From the NCBI GenBank assembly GCA_024663395.1, contig JANFAH010000008.1:1116001-1180000 (forward strand): DNA of 64,000 bases, read 5' to 3'. The position numbers were made by a program, and so were the translations under genes. Numbering within the stretch: position 1 is the stretch's first letter; each line of letters opens with the position of its first letter. This document shows positions 1 to 12,096 of this stretch, one piece after another. A model generated the notes under the pieces. That model ran no database searches. It was not told the DNA's origin and worked only from the letters and a program-made list of their open reading frames with translations. The DNA is from Pisolithus tinctorius (taxonomy: Eukaryota > Basidiomycota > Agaricomycetes > Boletales > Pisolithaceae).

Positions 1-539
1 AATGGGAGACAACGCGCATGGTGGGGAGGGACTTGAGACCTTGAGGGCGGAGGCGCTGAGTGACGAAGTGAGGAAGGCAAGGGTAGTAGGATGAAGAGTA
101 GTTGCGGTCAGAAAATCACAAGTATTTGTTTGTTTGTAGGGATTTACCTATTACGCTTATGTACATATATTGATAGCAATGTTTGATGTGATAGCCTGGA
201 GAATTCCCAGGGCAAAAATACCTAAGTCACGGGACCGTGTTCCAGCTGCACAGTGCCCAGCAGCTCCACGCTTTGTTACGAACGACTGTCATCCTCTCAC
301 CTCCCCGTCATCATCTTCCCACTCGCCACCTCTATGCTTCAAGTTTGGACGCGTTGGCTGAACCTGAGCTGGCTCCGTGCCGCTCACTCAGAGCTGCAGC
401 TGACTTTGTGTCGCTGCAGTTCGTACTCTGTTGACTTTGTGTCACTGAGGTCGCCCCAGCACCACCATGCTGCTAGTGGGGTTCAAGACCTCGAGGAGTT
501 CGTCTTGCCCTTCACCCCAGATCCTCTCCTTCCCGCTCG
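1..539. other. No confident gene; left-edge sequence
   Basis: Short open frames here overlap one another in all three forward frames and show no recognisable domain. Around 470-545 the frame reads into a GTATGT motif like those of the repeat that follows, so this could be the edge of the same repeat array or a truncated gene. Nothing else is supported. Confidence 0.4.
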
Positions 540-1800
540 CAAAGGTATGTTTTATAGCACTATTCCTTCCAGCTGATTCTAAACACCTATGTTCATTCAT
601 TAGCACTGATCTCGTTTCTCACCTGGGTCACTGTCACTCTGCCCAGTATTGCTGTCTGAGGTATGTCTATTGTTAGCAGATGTTGATCCTGACTCATTAT
701 CATTATCAGATGTGAGGTTTCAATCATCTCGTTCAAATCTGTACTTGTTGCAACTCTCGTTATCAGGTATGAGATTTAAATCATTTCATTTGTCCGTACT
801 TGTTGCATCCCTCACCCACCCACTCTGTGCTCTATTGCAGTCTGCAGTAGGTGTATTGTTATTGGCTGTTGATCCCCACCTATCCTTATTATAAGGTATG
901 TGCTACTGTCACTTTTTGTTGGACTTACAAATCCGATCACACTCTTTAATATCTAGGTATAAGTTATCTCGTTCATCTCCACTCGACCACTCACCTCATT
1001 CCGCACCCACCCACTCTGTGTTGAATTGCAGTTTGTGGTAGATATATAGTTATTGACTGTTGATCCTCACATATCATTGTTATGAGGTATGTCCTACCTT
1101 TGCATTTCATTGGACCTACAAATCTGATCATGTTCTTTAGTATCTAGGTATAAATTATCTCCATCAGTGCTCACCTCATTCCTCACTCACCCACTCCTTG
1201 TTGTATTGCAGTCGGAGGTACATCTATCATCATCAGGTGTTGGGTTGACTTATTGTCACTATCAGGTATGTGTCAGTCTCTTTTTGTTAGATTTACGAAT
1301 CCAATCACCCTCTCTAATATCTAGGTATAAATCATCTTGTTAGTTGGTGCTCGCCTCATTCTTCACCTGGCCAACTGCTATCGTAGTCTGAGCTATGGAT
1401 ATCGTTACATACTCTTGATCTACAGTTACTGCTGTTATCAGGTATGTCTTGTGGTCTGTTTACATTGATTTACGAATGCGGTCAGCCTCTCATAATCCCT
1501 AGGTACCAATCCCATTTGCTAGCACCTGTCAATCACGGCAGAAATAAAGTTTGATGTCAATGCTCCCAGAACCAAGTTTCTGGTAATGATCTCCTTCCAT
1601 TCCTCACCAACTCTGTGCTGTATGTAGTCCAAAGTACCCGTATCGTTGTCAACTTTGTTCACTGTTGTCATCAGGTGTGTGTAGTGGTCTCTGTTTGTTG
1701 GATCTAAGAATATACCTGCTCTAGTTACCAGGTATACATTATCCTGTTCATTGGCACTTGTCTCATTCCTTACCCACTCCATCTGGTACTGTTGTCCAAG
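540..1800 (+). repeat. Degenerate ~180-bp tandem repeat with splice-site-like motifs
   Basis: About six or seven diverged copies of a unit of roughly 177-190 bp. The motif ATCTAGGTATAA recurs at about 955, 1143 and 1321, with weaker copies near 1500 and 1730. Each unit also holds TTGCAG preceded by a pyrimidine-rich stretch (CACCCACCCACTCTGTG) and a GTATGT/GTATGC some 60 bp later. Every unit therefore contains a donor-like and an acceptor-like sequence on the + strand. Copies are too diverged and frame-broken to be one coding repeat. A satellite derived from an intron-bearing gene is one possibility; function unknown. Confidence 0.6.
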
Positions 1801-2501
1801 GAGGTATGTTGAAACCTTTTTGTTGAATTTTTGAACATTATGAAATAGATGCCAAAATAAGGTTTAATGTCAATGCTCCCCGAACCTAATTTCTTGTAGT
1901 GATCTCATCCGTATTCCAAGGTACCTGTATTGTTATCAACTGTTCACTGACACCTACCATGGTTATTTGTCAAAAGAATATATCACCCTTGAGCTGCTGT
2001 CTGTAGGTTTGACATCAACTTTTTGTTTTTATTATATCTTCTGCTCACAATGACAATGACAGTCCTACTCTATTGGTTGACATGCCACAATTTTCCTCTG
2101 CCCTGAATGCCAGATTTCCATTCAATTGACCCTTCTCAATAGGATTGTGCAAGCTAGAAGGAAGCGAGGGTGCTAGTGTGAATTAGGTGTGTAGGCTTCT
2201 TCTGGGACCAAATAAATAGCTCAGTAGTGAATGTTTCATCCTCCATTTTCTCTTCTTCCTTGCCTTCTTTTCTTCACTCGCTTCAAATCAGGTGTGTAGC
2301 CCTTTGTGCAAGATCATGAATCGTCCACTAACCAATGTTTGGCCTGAACCCAGTCTTTCCTTACCCAGTCATTCCTTACCTGAACATCTTTTCCTTTCCA
2401 TCTCGCTTGATTTTGCATCAGCAAAGAGTGTGTGGTGACTACGTGTTCCACAGTTCCACTGGCCCACAGATTGACTACATGTCTACCAGGTCAAATTCAT
2501 C
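1801..2501. other. Intergenic sequence; weak tail of the upstream repeat
   Basis: A stretch near 1850-1930 repeats phrases from 1540-1610 (AATGCTCCC...GAACC..ATTTCTTG), so the upstream repeat decays into this area. No coding frame of substance is seen before the ATG at 2502. Confidence 0.4.
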
Positions 2502-5500
2502 ATGCCTGCGACTAGGTCGTCTGCTGTTACTTTCAAAGTTGGTCCCCCTGTTGGTGCCCGGAGGTCAAAGAGAGTCAATCCTACCGTCACTTCGCCCACC
2601 AAAGCCCAACCTTCACATGGTGCAAAGGCCTGTCACTGGGTAGTTAAACGTGAGTACAGACCTACTTCCTGTGTCTTGTGTACTACTGTCTCAACTCTTT
2701 CTATCAGCGCGAGGTGGAAATCAGGATACGATTTCTGAAACACACGAGCCAATGTCAGGGGATGGTGAGGAGTGCCCAGTGTGTAGTGCTACCTTTTTTT
2801 TTTTTTTTTTTGCTTACTGACCACTGTTTTCAGAACCGCGAATCCAGCTCTGCAGCTCGACGTCCCCCTCTCCGGCCGCACTCAAGTTGTAATTCTTCGC
2901 AAGGGTTGACAGAGAAAGAACGCGAGGATCAGTACCTTGACTCCTTCCAGACGAAACAGGTTACACTCCAGAACGGTATGAAGCTTGACCGCGCTGTTGC
3001 CCTTGAGCAGCTACGATTGGGCATCATTTCTATGGAAGATATAGTTGCTGAGCAGGGTTGTGAAAAGTGTAAGTGTGTGATCTATGTATGTAGCTGTATT
3101 CCTTCTCAAGGTCACCACCAGCTGTTACCCCCAATGACAGTGAAGAGGATGAACAAGCTGTTGAGAGTACGGTGCAAGCTGAAGGTGATCTGGTCTCAGA
3201 GGACCTGGTGGATCATGATGGTCGCCAAGCTGTTGAAAATATGATGGACTCCGTTCATCATGATGATGTTGAGCATGAAAGTGCATCAGGTTTGTTTATT
3301 TGATTAAACTGCATTATTCACATAATTTACATGTGTCATTGAATAGACAGTGATTGGTCAGCTGACCAGAGGCGCAACCTTAAATGCGAACAAACCCTAA
3401 GAGAAATCCGCGCTGGCAATTATGATACTGATAACCATCCTTCCACTCCCCCTCTCCCTTCTCCATCCTCATCGGAAGAAGAAGATGGAGCTGCTGATAC
3501 CGAAGGCGACACTGACAGCTCTGTGACCAGGAGGTGTAGGGAAGCCAAAGGGAAATCTTGTGCCCTAGCCAACACATCCTCTGAAGATGAGGATGGACCT
3601 AGTGACACTGGAGACCTCCCTGATGGCTTGGAGACAACCGGGATGCATGGGAAACCCAAAGGATGACATCATGCCTTCTGCAAGGTAGTAGTCACACCCT
3701 CTGCACCTACCCTAGCCAGTGACCTCAGTCAATGCGAGGATACATCCAGTGCAGAAGCAGGCTTACCGCGCTTCAAACCAGGGCGGCTTCCCTTGGAAGC
3801 CATACGAAAGGCACAGGCACTTGGCATGCACACCACTCAAGAAGCCCAGGCGATTGCAGATGAGTATGGCAAGACTCTTGGGTCAATCATGGCTGCTGCT
3901 GGTCTTACCACAAAGGCAACTCGTGCTGAATCTGTGTGGAACATGCATCAGGCTTGGTATGCACATACCAATCCAAAAGTGTCTGCAGGTCAGTACATCC
4001 TAACTTGTTGCAGTTTTGACTCCACGTTGATTCAATCGCAGAGGAAACCAAAGACTACTATAGGCGTCACACCAAGCACTATGAGGACCATAAAGATGAG
4101 GACGAACATCCTCAACTGTGGGCTGAGATCCGGAAGTATTGGAGTGAGTGTGTCAGTGGGTCCAAAGACATCAGTTCCAAGGCAATGGTGGGCCGTGTAA
4201 TGGCTTGCCATGACTCCTTTACACAAGGGGTGGGTAATACCATTGTGATTGTTTGCTTCTTGAATAACCTCTTGTACAGGCACAAACTTGGTGCAATGTG
4301 GAGGGCATACATGTCTTTGGATGTGTAATTTATAGTGGGAGCGATGAAGCTGCATGCCAATCCCAAGGAATTTTTGCTGGATCCTCCCTTCTCATGCAGC
4401 TTGCGAGTGAGAGGCAGACCGACATAACACAATTATTAGAATACCTGTCCACCATTATCAAGTATGTATAACATATGCCATGTACAATTGCCCACTGACT
4501 TTTCTTTAGGTATAAAATCCTTAACTCTGCTGCTTCGGTGCCTCTTCCTGACTTTAATGTGCTGTCACAACCCCGTTATGACCGTGCACTGGGATTAAAA
4601 CCTCAAGAATACAGGCGTGATTGCAATCAGCAAGTTTTACCTACAATCATACTCCATAAATTCCATATGTCAATAAATCTATTTGATTCATATTCATCCT
4701 CTGAAGTGCTGCCACAGAAGAGAATGGTATCACACGAGGCCAGAGAAATGTTTCTTGGAAGTTGTTGCTTGATCTGCTGTATGTTCACCAGTATACCATC
4801 ACTGATTGGCCTGCTGGAGTCCCTGCTGTTGGTCCGGATTTCAATGTCAAATGCCTCAATGCTGATGAACTTCATGCTCTGACTGTTCCTTTCCTGAAAG
4901 AGTCAATGGGTGCAGATTACCATGCTGAGGCTCCACTAGATGATGAAGAAGACCAAGCTGAATACCTTGTCCCTTTGCCAAATTCATCATTTTACCTCAA
5001 GAAATGGACTGAGGGTGAGTTGTTGACACGAAATGGTTGCCCTCACTGACATGAATAATCCAGATCAGATTGAGCTATTTCGCCACAGTGATGCAAGGAT
5101 GTGTGACATCCCACTTGTGGTGAACACATTGAACCGGCACCTCCATGTTCTTTCTGATTCAGATGCATTCATTAAGGCCCTCCATAAAGGTGACAAGTTT
5201 AAGGAGAGAAGTGCCCCTTCATCTTTCCCTGACCAACCTGTGCGAGGACGAGTGTCATCCAACAGACGTCACCCCTTGCCAGCAGCATCCAACACCCACC
5301 GTATGACTGTGCCTTCTTTATCCCCAGCTTATAGATCACCCCAGCCACCTGTGCAGCACCATGTGTCTCCCTCAACATCCCACCACACCCAACGACAGCA
5401 ATCACCATCCCGCACACGTCACCCCTCTCCTGCAGGATCACACCACCTGAGGCGAGGGCAATTGCCATCCCATGGACCTCGTTCCACTCAGCCAGCATCC

Positions 5501-5919
5501 CACCACTCCCCTCTCCCTCCTTCATCCCCTGTCGAGGAGTCACCACAGTCATCTCCACAAGGTCCATCGTTGCATGGTGATCATCACACGTATCTTGCTC
5601 CAGCAGCTGCATATCATCATCACCCCCCTTCTGATAACTACTCTCTGACCCCACGTCCTTGCCACTGCCCTTGGCATGAGTCACACAAGCGCTATAGAGG
5701 ATATCAGGACAATGAGAGTGATCATGGTGGTCCTTCACAACAGGGAAGAACTCACCGAAGGTATGTTGCTGGGTAGCCTACATGTACAATGAGACTAACA
5801 TGCACAGTGTGGTTGAATACATTTATCGAAACCCTCCCCACAAGAGACATCATCGTCATGACTCTGATGACTCTGATGGACGTTCCTATCACACCTATGA
5901 TCGACGCAACCACTACTAG
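2502..5919 (+). pseudogene. Decayed multi-exon gene of an expanded fungal family, function unknown
   Basis: A multi-intron gene can be followed from ATG 2502 to TAG 5917-5919. It has an acidic serine-rich N-terminal part, then a conserved-looking core (ESVWNMHQAWYA near 3930; GRVMACHDSF near 4190; ITDWPAGVPAVGPDFNVK near 4800; ADELHALTVPFLKESMGADY near 4870), then a His/Ser/Pro-rich tail ending in HHRHDSDDSDG. Introns with GT..AG borders lie near 2649-2705, 2765-2831 and 4216-4280. The frame is broken by TGA at 3664-3666, after which the same frame stays open into the core; this fits CGA-to-TGA. I recall very similar proteins in many copies in Boletales genomes and know no function for them. 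A transposon origin is possible because of the copy number, but no transposase motif is visible. Confidence 0.6.
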
Positions 5920-6280
5920 GCATGTTTTCATCTCAATCATTCACTTGCTACTGGCTCATGTACACACCAGTTCAACATGTTTGCATCGTTAGCATGTAAC
6001 TATGATACCCTGTGGCTGTATCATCTTCCCCCTGCATATCCTTCCTTTGTGTAATGTCTGCCATCATTCATTTTGTCCATTATCCACCATGGTCTTTTTG
6101 TTACCATCGTAACTACAATACCCTTACAAGACCATTCATTTTCTCCTCACACCTATGCATATTCAATCTGATAGCATACCCTATCATAAATACAGATTGG
6201 ATTTAGGTGCAAACTGCTATGTGTGAGATAGGAATGTGAAATCCATGGAACCAGACATCCACTAGAGCTATGATGTCCAT
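5920..6280. other. 3' flank of the decayed gene; no feature
   Basis: AT-rich sequence with short overlapping frames only. No repeat or gene signal is seen. Confidence 0.4.
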
Positions 6281-6369
6281 GTGAAGGGCATGGGGCTCTG
6301 CCCTAGGCTTCAGGGGGAAGAGTTCTCAGTAGCTACCAACATAGAAATGCCAGAGTTGGTTAGAGAATC

Positions 6370-7010
6370 CCCAGGACATAACATGGAAAATCCCCAGCAG
6401 TGCTTGGAGAATCTCCAGAGTGGGTTGGGGAATCCCCAGCATTGCCTGGAGAACCTCCAGAGTGGGTTGGAGAATCCCCATCATTGCCTGGAGAATCCCC
6501 AGAGTGGGTTGGAGAATCCCCAGCATTGCCTGGAGAATCCCCAGAGTGGGTTGGAGAATCCCCAGCATTGCCTGGAGAATCCCCAGGGTCAGTTGGAGAA
6601 TCCCCAGAGTCAGTTGGAGAATCCCCAGCAGTGCTTGGAGAATCCCCAGGGTCAGTTGGAGAATCCCCAGCATTGCCTGGAGAATCCCCAGAGTGGGTTG
6701 GAGAATCCCCAGCATTGCCTGGAGAATCCCCAGCAGTGCTTGGAGAATCCCCAGATTGGGTGGGAGAATCCCCAGCATTGCCTGGAGAATCCCCAGAGTG
6801 GGTTGGAGAATCCCCAGCAGTGCTTGGGGAATCCCCAGAGTCAGTTGGAGAATCCCCAGCATTGCCTGGAGAATCCCCAGCAGTGCTTGGAGAATCCCCA
6901 GGTCATAGCTTGGACAATCCCCAGAGTCAGTTGGAGAATCCTCAGTAGCACTTGGAGAATCCCCAGCAGTGCTTGGAGAATCCCCAGGACATAGCTTGGA
7001 GAGCCTCTAG
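6370..7010. repeat. 21-bp minisatellite
   Basis: About 30 head-to-tail copies of a 21-bp unit with the core GAGAATCCCCAG followed by a variable 9-bp part (CATTGCCTG, AGTGGGTTG, CAGTGCTTG, GTCAGTTG-like). Because 21 is divisible by three, four frames stay open across the array and simulate proteins of 160-240 residues (for example repeats of ENPQHCL). The variable parts occur in mixed order, which suggests internal shuffling by unequal exchange. I do not treat it as a gene because several frames are equally open and no splice or start context stands out. Confidence 0.9.
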
Positions 7011-7455
7011 AGACAGGAGTTGGCTGGGAAATTCCAAGCATTACCTGGAGGATCTGCTGCATACCCTGTGGATCCCCAGAGTGGGTGGGAAAATTCCATT
7101 AAGACCTGGACAATCTTTGACTTGTATGCAATGGCCAAGACTGGAGATCACTGAAGCCTTGGGAAGCATGGTGAAAGTATGTCTGCTGTGCCTGGGCAAT
7201 CACCATCACCAAGTATATTCTACTCCCTCCATCAGATGTCACCAGTCTTTCCTTAGTGGTCTATGGCCATGCTTTTTCACATATTGTATAGAGTGCTCAG
7301 ATCAGATGCCATGGAAATAGGTACTTGGCATGATACACACTCCTGTCAGCAACATGGAGACTCCAAATCATTTTGATTGATCCTTCATGCTGTGATGGTG
7401 GTCTATTTGAACCGGAGGTTCCCATGATCATCTTAGAAAAGGTCTGTTTGGGCTG
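7011..7455. other. Spacer between minisatellites
   Basis: Begins with decayed 21-bp units up to about 7110, then unique sequence with no recognisable gene. Confidence 0.4.
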
Positions 7456-8035
7456 GATGCCCTGGGACCAGGTCCATTCAGGCTGGGGAATCCCCCAGGA
7501 TGCACTGGGAACAGGTCCATTCAGGCTGGAGAATCCCCCAGGATGTACAGGGAACAGGTCCATTTAGGCTGGGGAATCCCCCAGCATGCCCAGAGACCAG
7601 GTCCATTTAGGCTGGAGAATCCCCCAGGATGTACAGGGAACAGGTCCATTTGGGCTGGGGAATCCCCCAGCATGCCCAGAGAACAGGTCCATTTGGGCTG
7701 GGGAATCCCCCAGCATGCCCAGAGAACAGGTCCATTTGGGCTGGGGAATCCCCCAGCATGCCCAGAGAATAGGTCCATTTAGGCTGGAGAATCCCCCAGC
7801 ATGCCCAGAGAACAGGTCCATTTAGCATGGGGAATCCCCCAGCATGCCCTGGGAACAGGTCCATTTAGCCTGGGGAATCCCCCAGCATGCCCTGGGAACA
7901 GGTCCATTTAGGCTGGAGAATCCCCCAGCATGCCCAGAGAACAGGTCCATTTAGCCTGGGGAATCCCCCAGCATGCCCTGGGAACAGGTCCATTTAGGCT
8001 GGAGAATCCCCCAGGATACCCAGGACATAGGTCTA
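7456..8035. repeat. 43-bp minisatellite
   Basis: About 13 tandem copies of a 43-bp unit containing CAGGTCCATTT, then GGCTGGGGAATCCCCCAGCA and ATGCCCAGAGAA. Since 43 is not divisible by three, the frames rotate and give a series of near-identical ~80-residue open frames offset by 43 bp on both strands; these are artefacts of the repeat. The unit contains GGGGAATCCCCC, a palindromic core shared with the neighbouring 21-bp array (GAGAATCCCCAG). Confidence 0.9.
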
Positions 8036-8219
8036 TTAACCCACTGGGGAAAGCCCCATTTGGACCCCAGGCACTCTGTTATAGATGTAATAATCCTGGA
8101 GAAAGTCCATGTCTGACACCTTGCTCTGGAGAATCTCCAGGGCCTGGTGAATCTCCAGCAGTCACTGGGAATACCCAGGTGGTCAACACCTATTAGGTGG
8201 ATACATCTATAAGAATATA

Positions 8220-8720
8220 TGAACCTAATAGGTCCCCTGGGGGGGGTGACTGAAGTGAATACTACTGAAGGGCCTGCCCTTGTGTTGTGACTCTATTAAA
8301 TGATATTAGTGATGGGCCTGTCTTTATGTTTCAACAGCAGTACATCTTGCTATTGACAGGCCCATCCATATGTTGTGACAGGGGTATGGCTTATGATGAA
8401 TGGGCCTGTTTATATGTTGCAACACCATAAATGATATTCCTCCTGGGCCCATCCTTATGTTGTGACCCTCTCCATGTTTTGATAGGCAGGCCCACCTTGA
8501 TGTTGCAACAGGGGTGTAATTTTCCAGGATGGGCCCACCCATGTCTTACAGCAGCTCAGTATTCTTAATTGGTCATGGGCCCATCTAAATGTTTCAACAT
8601 CCTTACCCACCATGGGCCCTCCCATATGTTGTGGTAATGCACTTATGGGCCCATACATATGTTGCTCACACTTTAGTCCCTCAGGCCTGTCCATGTGTAC
8701 TGGCTAATCTATTTAGGCGG
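8220..8720. repeat. Degenerate ~40-bp repeat with TGGGCCCAT..ATGTTG core
   Basis: About ten to twelve loosely spaced copies of a core reading like TGGGCCCATCCATATGTTG followed by TGACA or CAACA, with variable 10-30 bp spacers. It lies directly after the two minisatellites but has a different sequence. No coding function is evident. Confidence 0.65.
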
Positions 8721-8792
8721 GCCCATCTTGGGGTCTATATAAGTGTTGGTGTTTTGGTGCACAGGCTGCCCATGTGTTGTGACTAAGTGTGA

Positions 8793-9390
8793 CTACACTA
8801 TGTGGTGCATGGCCTTGACACACAGAGTGATCACATGACTTTGCTTAGTCAACATTGCAGGACTTTCTACACAAGTCTTAATACCAAGTGCACACGTCAA
8901 TACTCTTGACAAATTCCTGAATAAAATATATATTGCTGGCACCATGTGGTTGCAGAATATTTCAAGGGTGAGGTCGTCTATCCTTGCCATGTGCTTCAAC
9001 ATTTCAACTGGCAAAAATTCTTCTGGTGGCTTCCTTTGTGCAACAAACCTCAATGGCTTCTTGATCTTGATCTTCTTTGCAATAACCTTTGTCTTTGCAT
9101 ATTCTGTATTTCATAGCATCCTGTATGAGTCAGTATTCCCTTCATACACTGACTTATCTGCCTCAAGACTGCTTGCAAGCACTTCAAGTGTTTTGCCTTC
9201 AACTCTTGTAGATTTCACATGTCCCTCAAGTCTTTCCATTTCAAATTCAAGTGGTACCTTCGATACAAGTGACTCATCTGCCAACCATTGCACCTCTCCA
9301 CCGACCATGGGAACTTCAATGGTTTTTTCTTCAAGACTTCAACATCTTAAGCTGAAAGTGTTGGTAGCTAGTCCAGAAACTTGGTGAGAA
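8793..9390 (-). pseudogene. Fragmentary open frames, probable retroelement relic
   Basis: Short minus-strand frames (8793-9053 and 9111-9308) continue the low-quality coding-like sequence downstream of the gag-like frame at 9405-9899. They contain no domain I can name and are placed here mainly by position and orientation. Confidence 0.25.
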
Positions 9391-9404
9391 CAAAATGAAA
9401 AAAC

Positions 9405-11336
9405 TCATTGAGTGCTGTCACTCGCCTCAAATTTGAATGGCTCCCTCATCACAAGTGGTTCTTCCACTGCCACTGGTTCGACTTGCTTGAGCTTTGCTGC
9501 TTCCTGTAATTCTGTAGTCAGTAGTTCACTTGTACCCAAAGTAGACTCCTCCATCTCAAAACATGGTGCATCTGCAGCCTTCTCAATGTAGTTGGTGCTT
9601 GGGCCTTCACTTGCCATCTTTTCCAGTGAACTCTGTGGCTGTGCATGACTTGCTGACACTGTCATTGGCATTTGCTTGTGCTGCATGCACTCCAGTAATT
9701 CCATAGTTTCCTGTATATCAGTCATCAATGAGTTACATATGGAGGAACTTGGAAAAGGCTTCATAGGTAGTTGCTGCTCATCCAAACTAGATCCCTGGTT
9801 GTTGCAAGGCTCATAGTAGTCTTCCATGCTCATTTGCACTTGCTCCAAGTGAAATCCTTTGCATAGTAGTTGCATAGCTGCATACATTACTTGCTGCATG
9901 GGCCATCAATCATCGGAATATTGCCATCAATCATTGTGTCGCATTTTCCACAAGATTTTGTGCTGAAATTCTTTATTGAAGCCTTGTAAATAAAGGTCTT
10001 CAAGTTCATCAGCCTCGAGTTGCTTCGAAACCCATAGATACATTGCTAAATCTAGAAAATAGAGTCTGTAGTTTGTTAGTTCCTCCTCTGTGTGAACCTT
10101 TCTGCTTGCTCAACTGTCAACAAGGCTATAAAGGTCACTCTTCAAATGCTGTTGACCCAATTTCTGGGACCCAGGATACAAATGTGTGATGGCCACCACA
10201 AATTCAGGCCAACTCAGCTGATCTTCAACAAATGCATACCATGAGCCTGTCAAGTCCGGGCCTACTCCGACCAACTCTGATGCTTAACAAGGTCTAGAGA
10301 AGGGTTTGGAAGCAAGTCTGACACAGAAGAACAGAACTCCGACTAGCGGAGTGTCGGTAGAGATGAAGACTGCCGAAGCAAAGGCAGAGCAGAGTGAGGG
10401 CATCGGGTTTAGCTCGTGCGCTACCCCCTTGCACGATCTCAGCCCTCGTATTTCAGAGGGAGAGTACAGATGGAGAGTCGGAGATAACTCTGACAGGCAG
10501 AAGACGGAATCAGAGGGAGTAGGAACTAAGTTGATATTCGTACTGAAGAACAGCGGAGTACAGTACATGCTTTTATACTGCTACGGAGGTACAGTAATCG
10601 GAATCGGAACTGACATACAGAGACTCATAAATTTTCAAGTAAAACTTCCTGGACAACGAATGAAGGGTAGACAGAGGACATATGAATGGGTAACACAGAA
10701 CATCCAGAAAAGGAAATAGTCCAGGTGCTGGACCATGCGGTGAGCGTGCTGCGGAGTTCCTGACTGCAAAGGTAGTCACATGACCCCTCGGAGAACAGAC
10801 CGCTCGGTCCGGTAGGAGAGCAACACAAGTCCGACAGCAGTTGGAGCGGAGATGGTTTGCAACCAACAGAAGTTGGGCAGAGTTGGTGCAGAGTGAGTGG
10901 ACGACCAGTGGAAAAGGTTGTGGAGTGAGCAAAGACCTATGATGAACGCATGGTTATGACAGAGCCTGAGACTTCGCCACCTGCATACCAGCAAGCCCAT
11001 TTTGCCCATTCTTGGTCATTGAAGCAATTCTCATGCTTGCAAAGACTTTGAACCCCTTTGAAATACCTAAAAAGGTCAGATGCACACCCTGAGAACCATG
11101 GTGCATCCCTCAAATGCCTTGGTGGCATTCCCTTGAGCTCTCTCAGCACATTCTCATGGCTTCTTCGCAAAAATTTGACTATTAATTTCCCTTTGGACTT
11201 GCTTCTCAGCTTGAGGGATCTTCAACTTTGTTGCTTGCTCAACATTTGCTGCTCGAAAAAATAATTCTGAAAATTCTGGAGTTCCTGAGTGTAGACTGTA
11301 ACTAGAATCAAGATTCTGAGTACTTAGCTTGTCCAA
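9405..11336 (-). pseudogene. Degenerate Ty3/gypsy-type gag, split by a solo LTR
   Basis: Minus-strand fragments read from 11336 down to 9405. The N-terminal piece is at 11336-11154; a second piece around 11170-10962 leads into the solo LTR; beyond the LTR the text continues near 10240-9900 with features of fungal gag (W-P-E-F-V...LYPGSQ; then QLEADELEDLYLQGF). The longest frame left is 9899-9405 (164 codons, acidic, Glu/Gln-rich). Many stops and frame changes make it non-functional. Assignment to gypsy gag rests on pattern similarity to Agaricomycete gag proteins I remember, so it is moderate. Confidence 0.45.
10248..10961 (-). mobile_element. Solo LTR, gypsy family 1 (copy A)
   Basis: A 714-bp copy of the family-1 LTR starting TGTCAAGTCC and ending GTTATGACA, flanked by the 5-bp target duplication GAGCC (10243-10247 and 10962-10966). 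It matches the LTRs of the full element at 28013-36959. In the element's own orientation (minus) it holds a TATA box and the inferred transcript start. The 137-codon open frame across it is not a gene. Confidence 0.93.
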
Positions 11337-11868
11337 CTTAATCCAGCAAAAACTTCATTCAGTGATAAAAAGGTGGCTTCTTTCCCCAAAATGGACAGAA
11401 CCCCCCTTGCAGTGGGCTCCAGATGTAGGAATAGGTAATTGATTGTACCTAGAAACAGAAATTAATCAGTAATGGGTGAGTATATTGTGCTTGACCCAAA
11501 AGGGAGGTTCTGTTTCAAGAAAAGAAGTGTAATAAAAATGTAAAAATGCAAACTCAAAAAGAATACTTAGTTTTTGTCTGTCCAATAACTCTTGCCAGTC
11601 CTCCTGGCCCTTTGGGTACTCCCCAAAGTAATAATTCTAACTTCAAAAACTCGCCAAAATGTGAGACAAAATCACCCTGCTACTGAGGGCCTGTGATATA
11701 AAACTGGTTCCTTGGTAAACTGAACTCATGTGAACACAGCACACATGCTTAGTCAGCAATGCAGCTCTAAGCCCAGTGGTACAAACACAAAAACAAAAGC
11801 AAGAAATAAAACAAGTTCCCTGACCTCTAAACTCCTGACCAAGATGAATTCTCCTAGGGAACTCGAAC
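11337..11868. other. Repeat-derived intergenic sequence, no gene
   Basis: No credible coding frame. The context between gag relics suggests old retroelement sequence. Confidence 0.35.
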
Positions 11869-12096
11869 TCATTCCCCACACTGGGCTTGCTCCTGCCTCT
11901 CTGCCTCCAACTGGGCTTCCTCCTGCACTCTTGCCTTGCACCTCTTGCACTCAGCCAGCTTGCCCCAGATGGCCTGGTCATCATTGTCACTGCCCACTTG
12001 CAGCTCTTCACTCATCACCCAGGTCAGGTTGGGCAGCAGGTCTTGAGCATATGGCATTTTGGACTGGTGAATAGACATGTCAAAGTGGGGAACCAA
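11869..12096 (-). pseudogene. Charged coiled-coil fragment of an element-associated protein
   Basis: A 75-codon minus-strand frame with a Glu/Lys/Arg/Gln-rich helix (LAECKRCKARVQEEAQLEAE). It resembles the coiled-coil part of the accessory reading frame carried by the gypsy element at 28916. It stops just after the helix. It may be a remnant of the same sort of gene; evidence is compositional only. Confidence 0.3.

Noticed and set aside
6281..6994. A 237-codon frame of repeated ENPQHCL-type units
   Set aside because: Four frames on both strands are equally open because the 21-bp unit is a multiple of three; no independent coding evidence.
6370..8035. CRISPR-like regular repeats
   Set aside because: Units are contiguous with no unique spacers, and the genome is eukaryotic.
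10306..10719. A 137-codon + strand frame
   Set aside because: Lies wholly in a family-1 LTR, runs against the element's orientation and recurs broken in the other LTR copies.
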